DNA from: JAKPAM01 sp047601745
GTDB lineage: Bacteria; Pseudomonadota; Gammaproteobacteria; Burkholderiales; Burkholderiaceae_E
Assembly (NCBI GenBank): GCA_047601745.1
Contig: JASGIS010000001.1
Span: 4,092,001-4,156,000 of the forward strand
Length of the DNA stretch: 64,000 nucleotides
Direction of reading: 5' to 3'
Notes under the pieces: model-generated
Seen by the model: only the letters and a program-made list of their open reading frames with translations
What the model was told of the DNA's origin: nothing
Databases searched by the model: none
Made by a program: the position numbers and the translations under genes
Part shown: piece by piece, positions 1 to 10,657 of the stretch
Numbering within the stretch: the stretch's first letter is position 1
Layout: each line of letters opens with the position of its first letter

Positions 1-1070
1 GCGTCAAGGCGCTCGGCTTTCTGGCCGGCGACAACAGCGCGCAGGCGTTGCAACTGGTCGGCGCGGTGCTCGAACGCGGCGACGACGGCCGTTGGAAGGA
101 GCCGGAAGCTCGGGTCCGCCAGGCCGCCGAGCGCGCGCTGGCCGAATCGCGCTCGCGCCAGTCGATGATCGACGTGCTCGGCAACCTGTTCGCCGGCCTG
201 TCGCTGGGCAGCGTGCTGTTGCTGGCCGCGCTGGGCCTGGCGATCACTTATGGCCTGATCGGCGTCATCAACATGGCGCACGGCGAGTTCCTGATGATCG
301 GCGCTTATGCGACCTACGCGGTCCAGTCGCTGTTCCGCCAGTCGCTGCCCGACGCGATGGACTGGTATCTGGTGGCCGCGTTGCCGGTGGCTTTCCTCGC
401 CGCCGCGTTCGTCGGATTCGTCATCGAACGGCTGGTGCTGCGCCACCTGTACGGCCGGCCGCTGGAGACGCTGCTGGCGACCTTCGGCATCAGCCTGCTG
501 CTGATGCAGGGCGTGCGGATGCTGTTCGGCGCGCAGAACGTCGAAGTCGCCAATCCGAGCTGGATGAGCGGCGGCTGGGAGCCGATACCGGGGCTGATCC
601 TGCCGTACAACCGCATCGTCATCCTGCTGTTCGCGCTGGCCGTCGTGGCGATCGCCTGGGCGGTGCTGAACCGGACGCGGCTCGGCCTGTTCGTTCGCGC
701 CGTCACGCAGAACCGCTCGATGGCGGCCTGCGTCGGCGTTCGCACCTGGAAGGTCGACAGCTATGCGTTCGCGTTCGGCGCCGGCATCGCCGGCCTGGGC
801 GGCTGCGCGCTGTCGCAGATCGGCAACGTCGGGCCGGACCTCGGCCAGGGCTACATCATCGATTCGTTCATGGCCGTCGTGCTCGGCGGCGTCGGTCAGT
901 TGACCGGTACGATCGTCGGCGCCTTCGGGCTCGGCATCCTGAACAAATTCATCGAGCCGTCGATCGGCGCGGTGCTGGCCAAGATCCTCGTATTGGTGCT
1001 GATCGTCATGTTCATCCAGAAGCGTCCGCAGGGCCTGTTCGCCCTGAAGGGCCGCAGCGCGGAGGCCTGA
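1..1070 (+). CDS. urtB: Urea ABC transporter permease UrtB (5' end outside window)
   Basis: Inner-membrane permease of the high-affinity urea importer UrtABCDE, in the LivH branched-chain amino-acid permease family. The frame is already open at base 3, so the gene starts upstream of the window. What is visible begins with a charged segment (ending near ALAESRSRQS), as in the long periplasmic N-terminal extension of proteobacterial UrtB. Hydrophobic helices follow from about base 180, including the family stretch GLIGVINMAHGEF and, near the end, VLGGVGQLTGTIVGA. The gene ends with TGA at 1068-1070, and urtC begins 4 bases later, so they are co-transcribed. The four urt genes in order, followed by urease genes, make the urea assignment firmer than for a generic LivH protein. 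urtA is presumably upstream. Confidence 0.93.
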   Translation, partial: VKALGFLAGDNSAQALQLVGAVLERGDDGRWKEPEARVRQAAERALAESRSRQSMIDVLGNLFAGLSLGSVLLLAALGLAITYGLIGVINMAHGEFLMIGAYATYAVQSLFRQSLPDAMDWYLVAALPVAFLAAAFVGFVIERLVLRHLYGRPLETLLATFGISLLLMQGVRMLFGAQNVEVANPSWMSGGWEPIPGLILPYNRIVILLFALAVVAIAWAVLNRTRLGLFVRAVTQNRSMAACVGVRTWKVDSYAFAFGAGIAGLGGCALSQIGNVGPDLGQGYIIDSFMAVVLGGVGQLTGTIVGAFGLGILNKFIEPSIGAVLAKILVLVLIVMFIQKRPQGLFALKGRSAEA

Positions 1071-1074
1071 AACC

Positions 1075-2193
1075 ATGAGCAGTCCCGCCTTCGAACTGCA
1101 GGTGCCGGCGCGCATGCCGGTGCTGTCGCCGGGCCGCTGGACCGGCCTGATCGTCGCCGTCGTCGCGGTCTGCGCGCTGGTGCCCCTGTGCGCGCTATGG
1201 CTGCCGGCGGACAGTCCGTTCCATCTGTCCGCTTATGGGCTCACGCTGGTCGGCAAGATCATGTGCTACGCGCTGGTCGCGCTGGCGCTCGATCTGGTCT
1301 GGGGTTATTGCGGCATCCTCAGCCTGGGTCACGGCGTGTTCTTCGCGCTCGGCGGCTATGCGATGGGCATGTACCTGATGCGCTCGATCGGCCTGGAAGG
1401 GGCCTACCATAGCCCGCTGCCGGACTTCATGGTGTTCCTGGACTGGAAGGAGCTGCCGTGGTTCTGGCGGGGCACCGACAGCTTCGCGTGGTGCCTGCTG
1501 CTGGCGATCGCGGTGCCGGGCCTGCTGGCCTGGGTGCTCGGCTTCTTCGCGTTCCGCTCGCGGATCAAGGGCGTCTACCTGTCGATCATCACGCAGGCGA
1601 TGACCTACGCGGCGATGCTGCTGTTCTTCCGCAACGAGACCGGTTTCGGCGGCAACAACGGCTTCACCGATTTCAAGCGGATCCTCGGCTACCCGATCAC
1701 CGCGCCCGAGACGCGCACCGTGCTGTTCCTGCTGACCTTCGTCGCGCTGGTCGGCGCCTACCTGCTGTGCCGCTGGATCGTGACCTCGCGCCTGGGCCGG
1801 ATCGTCACCGCGATCCGCGACGCCGAAAGCCGCGTGATGTTCTCCGGCTACAACCCGCTCGGCTACAAGCTCTTCGTGTGGACCGTGTCGGCGATGTTGT
1901 GCGGGCTCGCCGGCGCGCTGTACGTGCCCCAGGTCGGCATCATCAACCCCAGCGAGATGTCGCCGACCAATTCGATCGAGATGGCCGTCTGGGTCGCGGT
2001 CGGCGGGCGCGGCACGCTGATCGGCCCGATCATCGGCGCCTTCCTCGTCAACGGCGCGAAGACCGTGCTGACCGCCTGGTTCGCCGAATACTGGCTGTTC
2101 CTGCTCGGCGCGCTGTTCGTGCTGGTGACGCTTTACCTGCCGAACGGCGTGCTGGGCCTGTTCGCGCGCTTTCGCAAAGGAGCGGGACGATGA
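1075..2193 (+). CDS. urtC: Urea ABC transporter permease UrtC
   Basis: Second membrane subunit of the urea importer, LivM-like, 372 residues, the usual length for UrtC. About ten hydrophobic segments can be seen, with the typical permease stretch LDLVWGYCGILSLGHGVFF near residues 70-90. The region FFRNETGFGGNNGFTDF is characteristic of UrtC rather than of amino-acid LivM proteins. It begins 4 bases after urtB and its TGA overlaps the ATG of urtD (ATGA), so translation is probably coupled. Start at 1075 is chosen because it is the first ATG after urtB and keeps the cytoplasmic N-terminus. Confidence 0.95.
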   Translation: MSSPAFELQVPARMPVLSPGRWTGLIVAVVAVCALVPLCALWLPADSPFHLSAYGLTLVGKIMCYALVALALDLVWGYCGILSLGHGVFFALGGYAMGMYLMRSIGLEGAYHSPLPDFMVFLDWKELPWFWRGTDSFAWCLLLAIAVPGLLAWVLGFFAFRSRIKGVYLSIITQAMTYAAMLLFFRNETGFGGNNGFTDFKRILGYPITAPETRTVLFLLTFVALVGAYLLCRWIVTSRLGRIVTAIRDAESRVMFSGYNPLGYKLFVWTVSAMLCGLAGALYVPQVGIINPSEMSPTNSIEMAVWVAVGGRGTLIGPIIGAFLVNGAKTVLTAWFAEYWLFLLGALFVLVTLYLPNGVLGLFARFRKGAGR

Positions 2194-3191
2194 CCGGCAT
2201 CGCCAGACACGAGCCGATGATCGGCTTTCCCGGCGCGGCGGCGACGCAGCACGCCTCGCCGGCTGCTTTTTCGGCTGCTTCTTCATCCGCTTCTTCAGCC
2301 GCTTCGCTGGCTGCTTCTTCGGCCACCTCGCCGGGCGCTTCGTCGGACGCCTCGTCGGATGAAACCGGACTGGTGCCCAGCGGCTCGGCCGGCATGGGCC
2401 ATCTGGCCGGCGGCGACGCGATCGACGTCAGTCACGGCCAGATCCTTTACCTGGATGGCGTGACCGTCCATTTCGATCGCTTTCGCGCGTTGAACGAGCT
2501 GTCGCTGTCGATCGGCGACGGCGAGCTGCGCTGCGTGATCGGGCCGAACGGCGCGGGCAAGACGACGATGATGGACGTCATCACCGGCAAGACCAGCAAC
2601 CGAAACGCCAAGGTGCAGGGCAAGGTCTTTCTCGGGCAGACGATCGATCTGCAGCGGCTCAGCGAGCCGAAGATCGCGCAGATCGGCATCGGCCGCAAGT
2701 TCCAGAAGCCGACGGTGTTCGAGCAGCACAGCGTCTGGGAGAATCTGGAGCTGGCGATGAAGGGCGACAAGCGCTGGCGAGCGACGTTGCGCGCGCGGCT
2801 GGTCGGCGAGGACAAGCGCCGCATCGAACAGAACCTGCTGCTGACCCGGCTCGAGGCCGACGCTTACCGCGAGGCCGGCCTGCTGTCGCACGGCCAGAAG
2901 CAGCGCCTGGAGATCGGCATGCTGCTGATGCAGCAGCCGCGCCTGCTGCTGCTCGACGAGCCGGCCGCCGGCATGACCGACGAGGAAACGATGTACCTGG
3001 CCGAACTGCTGAACGGACTGCGCGGCCAGTGCTCGATGATGGTCGTCGAGCACGACATGGAGTTCGTCGCGGCGCTGGCCGGCAAGAGCGGCCGCGTCAC
3101 CGTGCTGGCCGAGGGCAGCGTGCTGGCCGAAGGGACGCTCGACGCGGTCAAACGCGACGAGCGCGTCATCGAATCGTACCTGGGGCGCTGA
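2190..3191 (+). CDS. urtD: Urea ABC transporter ATP-binding protein UrtD with long Ser/Ala N-terminal extension
   Basis: First ATPase of the urea importer, LivG-like. Walker A GPNGAGKTT is at residues 118-126, followed by the ABC signature LSHGQKQRLEIGM and Walker B LLLLDEP. The chosen start overlaps the urtC stop (ATGA) and has AAAGGAG just upstream. Family members have Walker A near residue 40 and about 250 residues in total; this one has 333. The surplus is an N-terminal tail rich in Ser and Ala (residues about 25-55, with SAASSSASSAASLAASSATS) before the conserved domain starts around LYLDGVTVHFDRF. A downstream start at M69 (GHLAGGD...) would remove most of the tail, but it lacks the coupled start. 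ATP hydrolysis role is certain; the tail has no known function. Confidence 0.93.
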   Translation: MTGIARHEPMIGFPGAAATQHASPAAFSAASSSASSAASLAASSATSPGASSDASSDETGLVPSGSAGMGHLAGGDAIDVSHGQILYLDGVTVHFDRFRALNELSLSIGDGELRCVIGPNGAGKTTMMDVITGKTSNRNAKVQGKVFLGQTIDLQRLSEPKIAQIGIGRKFQKPTVFEQHSVWENLELAMKGDKRWRATLRARLVGEDKRRIEQNLLLTRLEADAYREAGLLSHGQKQRLEIGMLLMQQPRLLLLDEPAAGMTDEETMYLAELLNGLRGQCSMMVVEHDMEFVAALAGKSGRVTVLAEGSVLAEGTLDAVKRDERVIESYLGR

Positions 3192-3204
3192 GCGCCGCCG
3201 CCCG

Positions 3205-3897
3205 ATGCTCAAAGTCGACAAACTGAACCAGTACTACAGCGGCAGCCACATCCTGCGCGACGTCAGCTTCGTCGCGCCGGCCGGCAGGCTGACGACGCTG
3301 CTCGGGCGCAACGGCGTCGGCAAGACCACGCTGCTGCGCTGCCTGATGGGCGTGGTGCCGGTGCGCAGCGGCAGCGTGAGCTGGAACGGCCAGCCGCTGG
3401 ACAAGCTGCCGCCGTACGAGCGCGTCGGTCGCGGACTCGGCTACGTGCCGCAGGGCCGCGAGATCTTCCCGAGGCTGACGGTCGAGGAGAATCTGCTGAT
3501 CGGCGCGGCCAGCAAGCGCGCGCCCAAGGGCGTGCCGCCGCACATCTACCAGTTGTTCCCGGTGCTCCAGGACATGAAGCAGCGCCGCGGCGGCGACCTG
3601 TCGGGCGGCCAGCAGCAGCAACTGGCGATCGGCCGCGCGCTGATGAGCGAGCCCAAGCTGCTGATCCTCGACGAGCCGACCGAAGGCATCCAGCCGAACA
3701 TCATCCAGGACATCGGCCGCACGCTGCGCCGGCTCGTCGACGAGTTCGGCATGACGGTGCTGCTGGTCGAGCAGTACTACGACTTCGCCCGGGCGATCGC
3801 CGACCATTACGCGGTGATCACCCGGGGCGAGATCGTCGCCAGCGGCGACGGCTGCGACATGGACGCGCGCAACGTGCGCGAGATGATCTCGGTATGA
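3205..3897 (+). CDS. urtE: Urea ABC transporter ATP-binding protein UrtE
   Basis: Second ATPase of the urea importer, LivF-like, 230 residues, normal for the family. It carries Walker A GRNGVGKTT, signature LSGGQQQQLAIGRAL and Walker B LLILDEPTEGIQPNII; the GIQPNIIQDI stretch is typical of UrtE. The gene starts 13 bases after urtD and its stop overlaps the start of ureD by four bases. Transporter and urease are therefore joined in one transcription unit, coupling urea uptake directly to its hydrolysis. Confidence 0.95.
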   Translation: MLKVDKLNQYYSGSHILRDVSFVAPAGRLTTLLGRNGVGKTTLLRCLMGVVPVRSGSVSWNGQPLDKLPPYERVGRGLGYVPQGREIFPRLTVEENLLIGAASKRAPKGVPPHIYQLFPVLQDMKQRRGGDLSGGQQQQLAIGRALMSEPKLLILDEPTEGIQPNIIQDIGRTLRRLVDEFGMTVLLVEQYYDFARAIADHYAVITRGEIVASGDGCDMDARNVREMISV

Positions 3898-4796
3898 GGG
3901 TGATGCCCGACGAGCCCGCCGTCGGCGGCGAGCCCGGTCCGGATCCGGCCGGCTGGCACGCCGAGCTGGCGCTCGGTTATCGCCGCGCCGCCGACCGCAC
4001 GGTGCTCGCGCATCGATGGCATCGCGGTCCGCTGCGCGTGCAGAAGGCGCTGTATCCGGAAGGGCAGTCGATCTGCCATACGGTGATCCTGCATCCGCCG
4101 GCCGGCGTCGCCGGCGGCGACCGGCTCGACATCGACGTCGAAGTCGGCGACGGCGCGCACGCGGTGCTGTGCACGCCCGGCGCGACCAAGTGGTACAAGG
4201 CGCAGGGGCGCAGCGCCGGCCAGCGCGTCCGGATCCGGCTCGACGGCACGGCCCGGCTCGACTGGCTGCCGCAGGAGAACATCCTGTTCGACGGTTCACG
4301 GCCGCGGATGCGTTTCGAGCTCGACGCGGCGGCCGGCGCGCGCGCGATCGGCTGGGAGGTCTGCGTGCTGGGCCGGCACTGGTCGGGCGAACGCTGGCGC
4401 AGCGGCGACCTGCGGATGGACAGCCGCATCCTGCGCGACGGCCGGCCGTTGTGGATCGAGCAGGCCGGGCTGCCGGCCGATTCGCCGCTGCGCGATTCAC
4501 CGCTGGCGCTGGCCGGGTTCGAGGTGTTCGGCACGTTATGGGCGGTCGGCGACCGGCTCGACGCGGCGCTGGCCGAGACCTGCGCGGACGGGCTGCCGTT
4601 CGACGAGGCGCTGCGCGCCGGCATCAGCTGGCTGCCCGACGGCGGCCGCTCGCCGCGCGACGGCGGGGCGTTGCTGATGCGGGTGCTGGGCCGGCAGATC
4701 GAGCCGGTGCGCGAATTGCTGGTCGCGATGTGGACGCGGCTTCGCGAACCGGTGCTGGGCGTGCCGGCACGACCTTTGCGTTTATGGGCGACTTGA
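3894..4796 (+). CDS. ureD: Urease accessory protein UreD
   Basis: Scaffold of the UreD-UreF-UreG complex that delivers nickel to apo-urease in the cytoplasm. The 300-residue product shows UreD hallmarks: [19 protein letters not shown] near residue 65, the TPGATKWYK motif, and [13 protein letters not shown]. The ATG at 3894 overlaps the urtE stop; an in-frame ATG at 3903 is a possible alternative. ureA follows after 13 bases. Sequence and position both support the call. Confidence 0.95.
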   Translation: MRVMPDEPAVGGEPGPDPAGWHAELALGYRRAADRTVLAHRWHRGPLRVQKALYPEGQSICHTVILHPPAGVAGGDRLDIDVEVGDGAHAVLCTPGATKWYKAQGRSAGQRVRIRLDGTARLDWLPQENILFDGSRPRMRFELDAAAGARAIGWEVCVLGRHWSGERWRSGDLRMDSRILRDGRPLWIEQAGLPADSPLRDSPLALAGFEVFGTLWAVGDRLDAALAETCADGLPFDEALRAGISWLPDGGRSPRDGGALLMRVLGRQIEPVRELLVAMWTRLREPVLGVPARPLRLWAT

Positions 4797-4809
4797 TGGA
4801 ACGACGACG

Positions 4810-5112
4810 ATGGAACTGACGCCACGCGAGAAGGACAAACTGCTGATCTTCACGGCCGCGCTGCTGGCCGAGAGGCGGCGTGCCCGGGGGCTCAAGCTCA
4901 ACTACCCGGAGGCCGTCGCGCTGATCACCGCCGCGATCATGGAGGGCGCGCGCGACGGCCGCTCGGTCGCCGAGCTGATGCACCACGGCACGACGCTGCT
5001 GAGCCGCGACGACGTGATGGAAGGCGTCCCCGAGATGATCCCCGACATCCAGGTCGAGGCGACCTTTCCGGACGGGACCAAGCTGGTCACCGTCCACCAT
5101 CCGATTCCGTGA
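4810..5112 (+). CDS. ureA: Urease gamma subunit
   Basis: Smallest structural subunit of urease, which hydrolyses urea to ammonia and carbamate. It is 100 residues, exactly family size, starting [19 protein letters not shown] and containing the conserved [20 protein letters not shown] and ending near [11 protein letters not shown]. It lies between ureD and ureB with short gaps, in the usual ureDABC order. Confidence 0.97.
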   Translation: MELTPREKDKLLIFTAALLAERRRARGLKLNYPEAVALITAAIMEGARDGRSVAELMHHGTTLLSRDDVMEGVPEMIPDIQVEATFPDGTKLVTVHHPIP

Positions 5113-5126
5113 CCGGAGAGCGAACG

Positions 5127-5450
5127 ATGATTCCAGGTGAACTGCTGGCCGAGGACGGCGACATCGAACTGAACGTCGGCCGCCCGACCGTGCGGGTGAC
5201 GGTGGCCAACGGCGGCGACCGGCCGGTGCAGGTCGGTTCGCACTACCACTTCCACGAGGTCAACGACGCGCTGAGCTTCGATCGCGAGCTGGCGCGCGGT
5301 TATCGACTGAACATCGCCGCCGGCACCGCGGTGCGTTTCGAGCCCGGCCAGCAGCGTACGGTCGAACTGGTCGCGCTGGCCGGCGATCGCCTGGTCTACG
5401 GATTCCAGGGCCGGGTCATGGGCGGGCTCGATCCGGCCGATCAACCCTGA
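5127..5450 (+). CDS. ureB: Urease beta subunit
   Basis: Structural beta subunit of the urease (UreABC)3. The start is the ATG giving [16 protein letters not shown], which matches the normal UreB N-terminus and has GGAGAG upstream; an in-frame GTG at 5109 overlaps ureA but would add six residues not seen in the family. The 107-residue product carries the conserved [11 protein letters not shown] and [14 protein letters not shown] motifs. ureC follows after 17 bases. Confidence 0.96.
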   Translation: MIPGELLAEDGDIELNVGRPTVRVTVANGGDRPVQVGSHYHFHEVNDALSFDRELARGYRLNIAAGTAVRFEPGQQRTVELVALAGDRLVYGFQGRVMGGLDPADQP

Positions 5451-5467
5451 ACCGGCGGAGCACGAGC

Positions 5468-7195
<1,728 letters not shown>

Positions 7196-7199
7196 GCCG

Positions 7200-7853
7200 A
7201 TGCTGCGGATCGACAAGCTGCTGCGGTCCGGCCACCGGCTGGCCGGTGCGTGGCGCGAGCGCGCGGTGCCGCTGGTGCTGCCGTACGGCGACCGCTGCCG
7301 CAGCCGGCTGCTGACCCGGCTGGCCGACGGCACCGAGGCCGGGCTGTTCCTGCCGCGCGGCGTCGTGCTGCGGACCGGGACGATGCTGGTCGCCGAGGAC
7401 GGCCGGTTGGTCCGGATCGAGGCGGCCGCGCAGCCGGTGCTCGAGGTCACGTCGCCGGACCCGCTGCTGCTGATGCGCGCCGCTTACCACCTGGGCAACC
7501 GCCACACGCCGGTGCAGATCTCGCTGCGGGCGCTATGGATCGAGCGCGATCCGGTGCTGGCCGACATGCTGCGCCGGCTCGGGCTGCGCGTCGACGAGAT
7601 CGACGCGGCGTTCGAACCCGAGGCCGGCGCTTATGGCGGCGGCCATCGGCACGGCCACGACGAGAGCTTCGAAGAAGACTACGCGCTCGCGCAGGCCGCG
7701 TTCGCGCATCACCATGGCGGCGACGATCGCGCCTCGTCCGAGCCGGGCGCGTCGCTGGCCGATCCGGCGCTGTCGGAGCGGGCGCCCTCGGGGCATGCGC
7801 CGTCAGGTCAGACGTCGTCAGAGCAGGCGCCGTTGCCGGGAGCCGTGACGTGA
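7200..7853 (+). CDS. ureE: Urease accessory nickel chaperone UreE with long C-terminal tail
   Basis: UreE binds Ni(II) and passes it to the UreDFG-apo-urease complex. The start ATG lies 4 bases after the ureC stop and gives [11 protein letters not shown]. The core runs to about residue 150 and contains [13 protein letters not shown], a conserved UreE motif. A short histidine cluster (HRHGHDE, then AHHHGGDD) forms the nickel-binding tail. Beyond it are about 40 extra residues that are low complexity and rich in Ser, Ala and Pro, which is unusual and gives 217 residues in total instead of about 150-200. The stop overlaps the GTG start of ureF. Confidence 0.93.
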   Translation: MLRIDKLLRSGHRLAGAWRERAVPLVLPYGDRCRSRLLTRLADGTEAGLFLPRGVVLRTGTMLVAEDGRLVRIEAAAQPVLEVTSPDPLLLMRAAYHLGNRHTPVQISLRALWIERDPVLADMLRRLGLRVDEIDAAFEPEAGAYGGGHRHGHDESFEEDYALAQAAFAHHHGGDDRASSEPGASLADPALSERAPSGHAPSGQTSSEQAPLPGAVT

Positions 7854-8638
7854 CCGCCGGTGTCGACGCCATGGCCGCGGCGCCGCGTCCGGTCGCGGGC
7901 GGCGCCGCATCGAGCGCGGCCGTCGCCGCCGACGCCGGCAATGGCTTCGGCGATCTGCGCGCGCTGGCCGCGCTGATGCACCTGGCGTCGCCGGCGCTGC
8001 CGATCGGCGGCTTCAGCTATTCGCAGGGGCTCGAAGCCGCGATCGACCGCGGCCTGGTGCACGACGAGGCCAGCGCCGGCGCCTGGATCGGCGACGCGCT
8101 GACGCTGACGCTGGCGCAGGCCGAGGCGCCGCTGTGGCTGCTCCAATTCGATCACTGGCAGCGCGACGACCTGCCGGCGTTGAGCCGCTGGAACGACTGG
8201 TTCCTCGCATCGCGCGAATCGCGCGAACTGCGGCTCGAGACCGAGCAGATGGGATGGTCGCTCGCGCAGTTGATCGGCCGCCTGGGTTGGGGCGGCGAGC
8301 GCCGCGCGCAGGCGCTGGCGGATCTCGGTACCGTCGCGTTGCCGACCGCTTATGCCGGGGCGGCGCAGGCGCTGGGTCTGCCGCGCGCGGCCGGGTTGAC
8401 GGCCTACCTGTTCGGCTGGGCCGAGAACCAGGTGGCGGCGGCGCTCAAGGCGGTGCCGCTGGGTCAACTGGCCGGTCAACGGATCTTGTCGGCGATGCAC
8501 GGCCGGATCCCGCTGGTCGTGGCCGAGGCGGCCGAGCGCGCCGCGGCGACGCCGCCGCGGCTGTCGACGCTGGCCACGCAGTTCGGCATCCTGTCGGCAC
8601 GGCACGAAACCCAGTATTCGCGGTTGTTCCGGTCGTGA
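7850..8638 (+). CDS. ureF: Urease accessory protein UreF
   Basis: Partner of UreD in the nickel-insertion complex, acting as regulator of the UreG GTPase. A GTG start at 7850 is preferred: GGGAG lies 7 bases upstream and it overlaps the ureE stop. An ATG at 7871 is an alternative. The conserved core begins at [20 protein letters not shown] and continues with GLEAAIDRG and the C-terminal [19 protein letters not shown]. The N-terminal 40 residues are Ala-rich and not part of the conserved fold. ureG starts 91 bases later. Confidence 0.94.
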   Translation: MTAGVDAMAAAPRPVAGGAASSAAVAADAGNGFGDLRALAALMHLASPALPIGGFSYSQGLEAAIDRGLVHDEASAGAWIGDALTLTLAQAEAPLWLLQFDHWQRDDLPALSRWNDWFLASRESRELRLETEQMGWSLAQLIGRLGWGGERRAQALADLGTVALPTAYAGAAQALGLPRAAGLTAYLFGWAENQVAAALKAVPLGQLAGQRILSAMHGRIPLVVAEAAERAAATPPRLSTLATQFGILSARHETQYSRLFRS

Positions 8639-8729
8639 GCCTGCGGGCGCGGCCGGGCGCCGCATGTCGACTGAGCGCGGGCCACGCGAGTGCCCGGCGC
8701 TCGCAACGATCACGGCACGGAGGCCCCCG

Positions 8730-9398
8730 ATGAATCGCAGCAATCCACGTACCAAGAAAACGCCTCCGCTCCGGGTCGGCGTCGGCGGCCCGGTCGGCTC
8801 GGGCAAGACGACGCTGCTCGAGAAGGTCTGCAAACAGATGCGCGACCGCTACGACATCGTCGCGATCACCAACGACATCTACACGAAGGAAGACCAGCGG
8901 CTGCTGACGATCTCGGGCGCGCTGCCGGCCGAGCGGATCATGGGCGTCGAGACCGGCGGCTGTCCGCACACGGCGATCCGCGAGGACGCGTCGATCAACC
9001 TCGAAGCGGTCGACCGGATGCTCGAACGTTTTCCGGACGCCGACCTGGTGTTCATCGAATCGGGCGGCGACAACCTGGCCGCAACGTTCAGCCCCGAGCT
9101 GTCGGACCTGACGATCTACGTGATCGACGTCGCCGGCGGCGAGAAGGTGCCGCGCAAGGGCGGTCCGGGCATCACCAAGTCCGACCTGCTGGTCATCAAC
9201 AAGATCGACCTCGCACCGTACGTCGGCGCCTCGCTCGAGGTGATGGAGGCCGACGCGCGGCGGATGCGCGGCGGCGCCGGCGGTGCCGGTGGCACCGGCG
9301 GCGAGAAGCCGTTCCTGATGTGCAACCTGAACTCGCCGGACAGCGTCGGTAGAATCGTGGCGTTCATCGAGAGGCAGGGCATGCTGGCGGGCGGCTGA
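8730..9398 (+). CDS. ureG: Urease accessory GTPase UreG
   Basis: SIMIBI-class GTPase that powers nickel delivery to urease. The start at 8730 has GGAGG seven bases upstream and gives [10 protein letters not shown]; an upstream in-frame ATG at 8664 would add 22 unconserved residues. Motifs: P-loop [13 protein letters not shown], nickel-binding region [18 protein letters not shown], and GTP base recognition [11 protein letters not shown]. Near residue 195 is a glycine-rich insert (GGAGGAGGTGG) not usual in UreG. The length of 222 residues is slightly above the usual 200-210. This closes the urt-ure block. Confidence 0.95.
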   Translation: MNRSNPRTKKTPPLRVGVGGPVGSGKTTLLEKVCKQMRDRYDIVAITNDIYTKEDQRLLTISGALPAERIMGVETGGCPHTAIREDASINLEAVDRMLERFPDADLVFIESGGDNLAATFSPELSDLTIYVIDVAGGEKVPRKGGPGITKSDLLVINKIDLAPYVGASLEVMEADARRMRGGAGGAGGTGGEKPFLMCNLNSPDSVGRIVAFIERQGMLAGG

Positions 9399-9478
9399 AC
9401 GCCCGCCGCGCCTACCCGCCTGTCGTTGACGGACAGAGCGGCCGTCCACGAGCGCCGCCGACGAACAGGAGGGGATGG

Positions 9479-10639
9479 ATGAAGATCGACGCCAAGGCGC
9501 TGGATGCGCTGCTCGAGGACATGGTGCCGGGCCTGCCCGGCGTGGCGGCCTGCGTCACGCTGGACGACCGGATCGTCTACGAAGGGGCCGCCGGTGCGCG
9601 GGTCCAGGGTGATCCGTCACCGATGCGGGTCGACACCGTGATCTGGCTGGCATCGATGACCAAGGCGGTCACCGCGGCCGCCGTCATGCAACTCGTCGAG
9701 CAGGGGCGGCTGTCGCTCGACGAGCCGGCCGCGCGTTGGTTGCCCGAACTGGTCGACGTGCAGGTGCTCGAAGGTTTCGACGAGTCGGACGAACCGGTGC
9801 TGCGGCCGCCGGCCGCGCCGGTCACGCTGCGGCAGTTGCTCACGCACACGTCGGGCTTCGGCTACGAATTCCTCGATTCGAACCTGATGCGCTACCAGCA
9901 GGTGCGCGGCATCGAAGGCGTGCTTCTGGGTAAGCGTTCGTCGATGCGCATGCCCTTGATCGCCGATCCGGGAGCGAGCTGGCAGTACGGCATCGGCATC
10001 GATTTCGCCGGGCTGGCGCTCGAAGCGGCCAGCGGGATGCGGCTAGGCCAGTACCTGCGCGAGCACCTACTCGGCCCGCTGGGCATGGACGACACCGCGT
10101 TCCGGATCGGCGACGCGCAGCGCGAACGCATGGCTCGCGTGCACCACAGGATGCCCGACGGCTCGCTGGCGCTGATGGACTTCGAGATCGAGCAGGCGCC
10201 CGAGTTCGAGGCCGGGGGCGGCGGACTGTACGGCACCGTGCGCGACTACACGCGGTTCACGCGGATGATCCTGGGGCGCGGCGAGCTCGACGGCGTGCGC
10301 GTGCTGCGGCCCGAGACCGTCGAACAGATGTCGCGCAACCACATCGGCGAGACGACGGTCGGCAAGCTCGTGACGGTGATGCCCGTCTATAGCGAGGACG
10401 CCGAGTTCATGCCCGGCATCCCGAAGGGCTGGGGCCTGAGCTTCCTGATCAACCGCGAGCGATCGAACGAGGGGCGCTCGCCGGGCAGCCTGGCCTGGGC
10501 CGGACTGGCCAACAGCTACTACTGGATCGATCCGTCGCGCCGGCTGACCGCCGTGTTCGCGACGCAGGTGCTGCCGTTCTTCGACGGCCAGGCGATCCGG
10601 GGATTCCGCGCGTTCGAGACCGCCGTCCATCGAGATTGA
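9479..10639 (+). CDS. Serine hydrolase of the beta-lactamase class C / esterase EstB family
   Basis: A 386-residue protein of the penicillin-binding-protein-like fold. The nucleophile motif S59-M-T-K62 lies in WLASMTKAVTAAAVM, and HTSGFGYEF and WQYGIGIDF fit the second and third conserved regions. No signal peptide is seen, which favours a cytoplasmic esterase or amidase such as EstB over a secreted beta-lactamase. AGGAGG stands just ahead of the ATG. It is followed by a CoA-transferase 18 bases downstream, so they may be one operon that degrades an ester or lactone, but the substrate cannot be read from sequence. Confidence 0.85.
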   Translation: MKIDAKALDALLEDMVPGLPGVAACVTLDDRIVYEGAAGARVQGDPSPMRVDTVIWLASMTKAVTAAAVMQLVEQGRLSLDEPAARWLPELVDVQVLEGFDESDEPVLRPPAAPVTLRQLLTHTSGFGYEFLDSNLMRYQQVRGIEGVLLGKRSSMRMPLIADPGASWQYGIGIDFAGLALEAASGMRLGQYLREHLLGPLGMDDTAFRIGDAQRERMARVHHRMPDGSLALMDFEIEQAPEFEAGGGGLYGTVRDYTRFTRMILGRGELDGVRVLRPETVEQMSRNHIGETTVGKLVTVMPVYSEDAEFMPGIPKGWGLSFLINRERSNEGRSPGSLAWAGLANSYYWIDPSRRLTAVFATQVLPFFDGQAIRGFRAFETAVHRD

Positions 10640-10657
10640 ATAAAGAGGAGATTTCCG

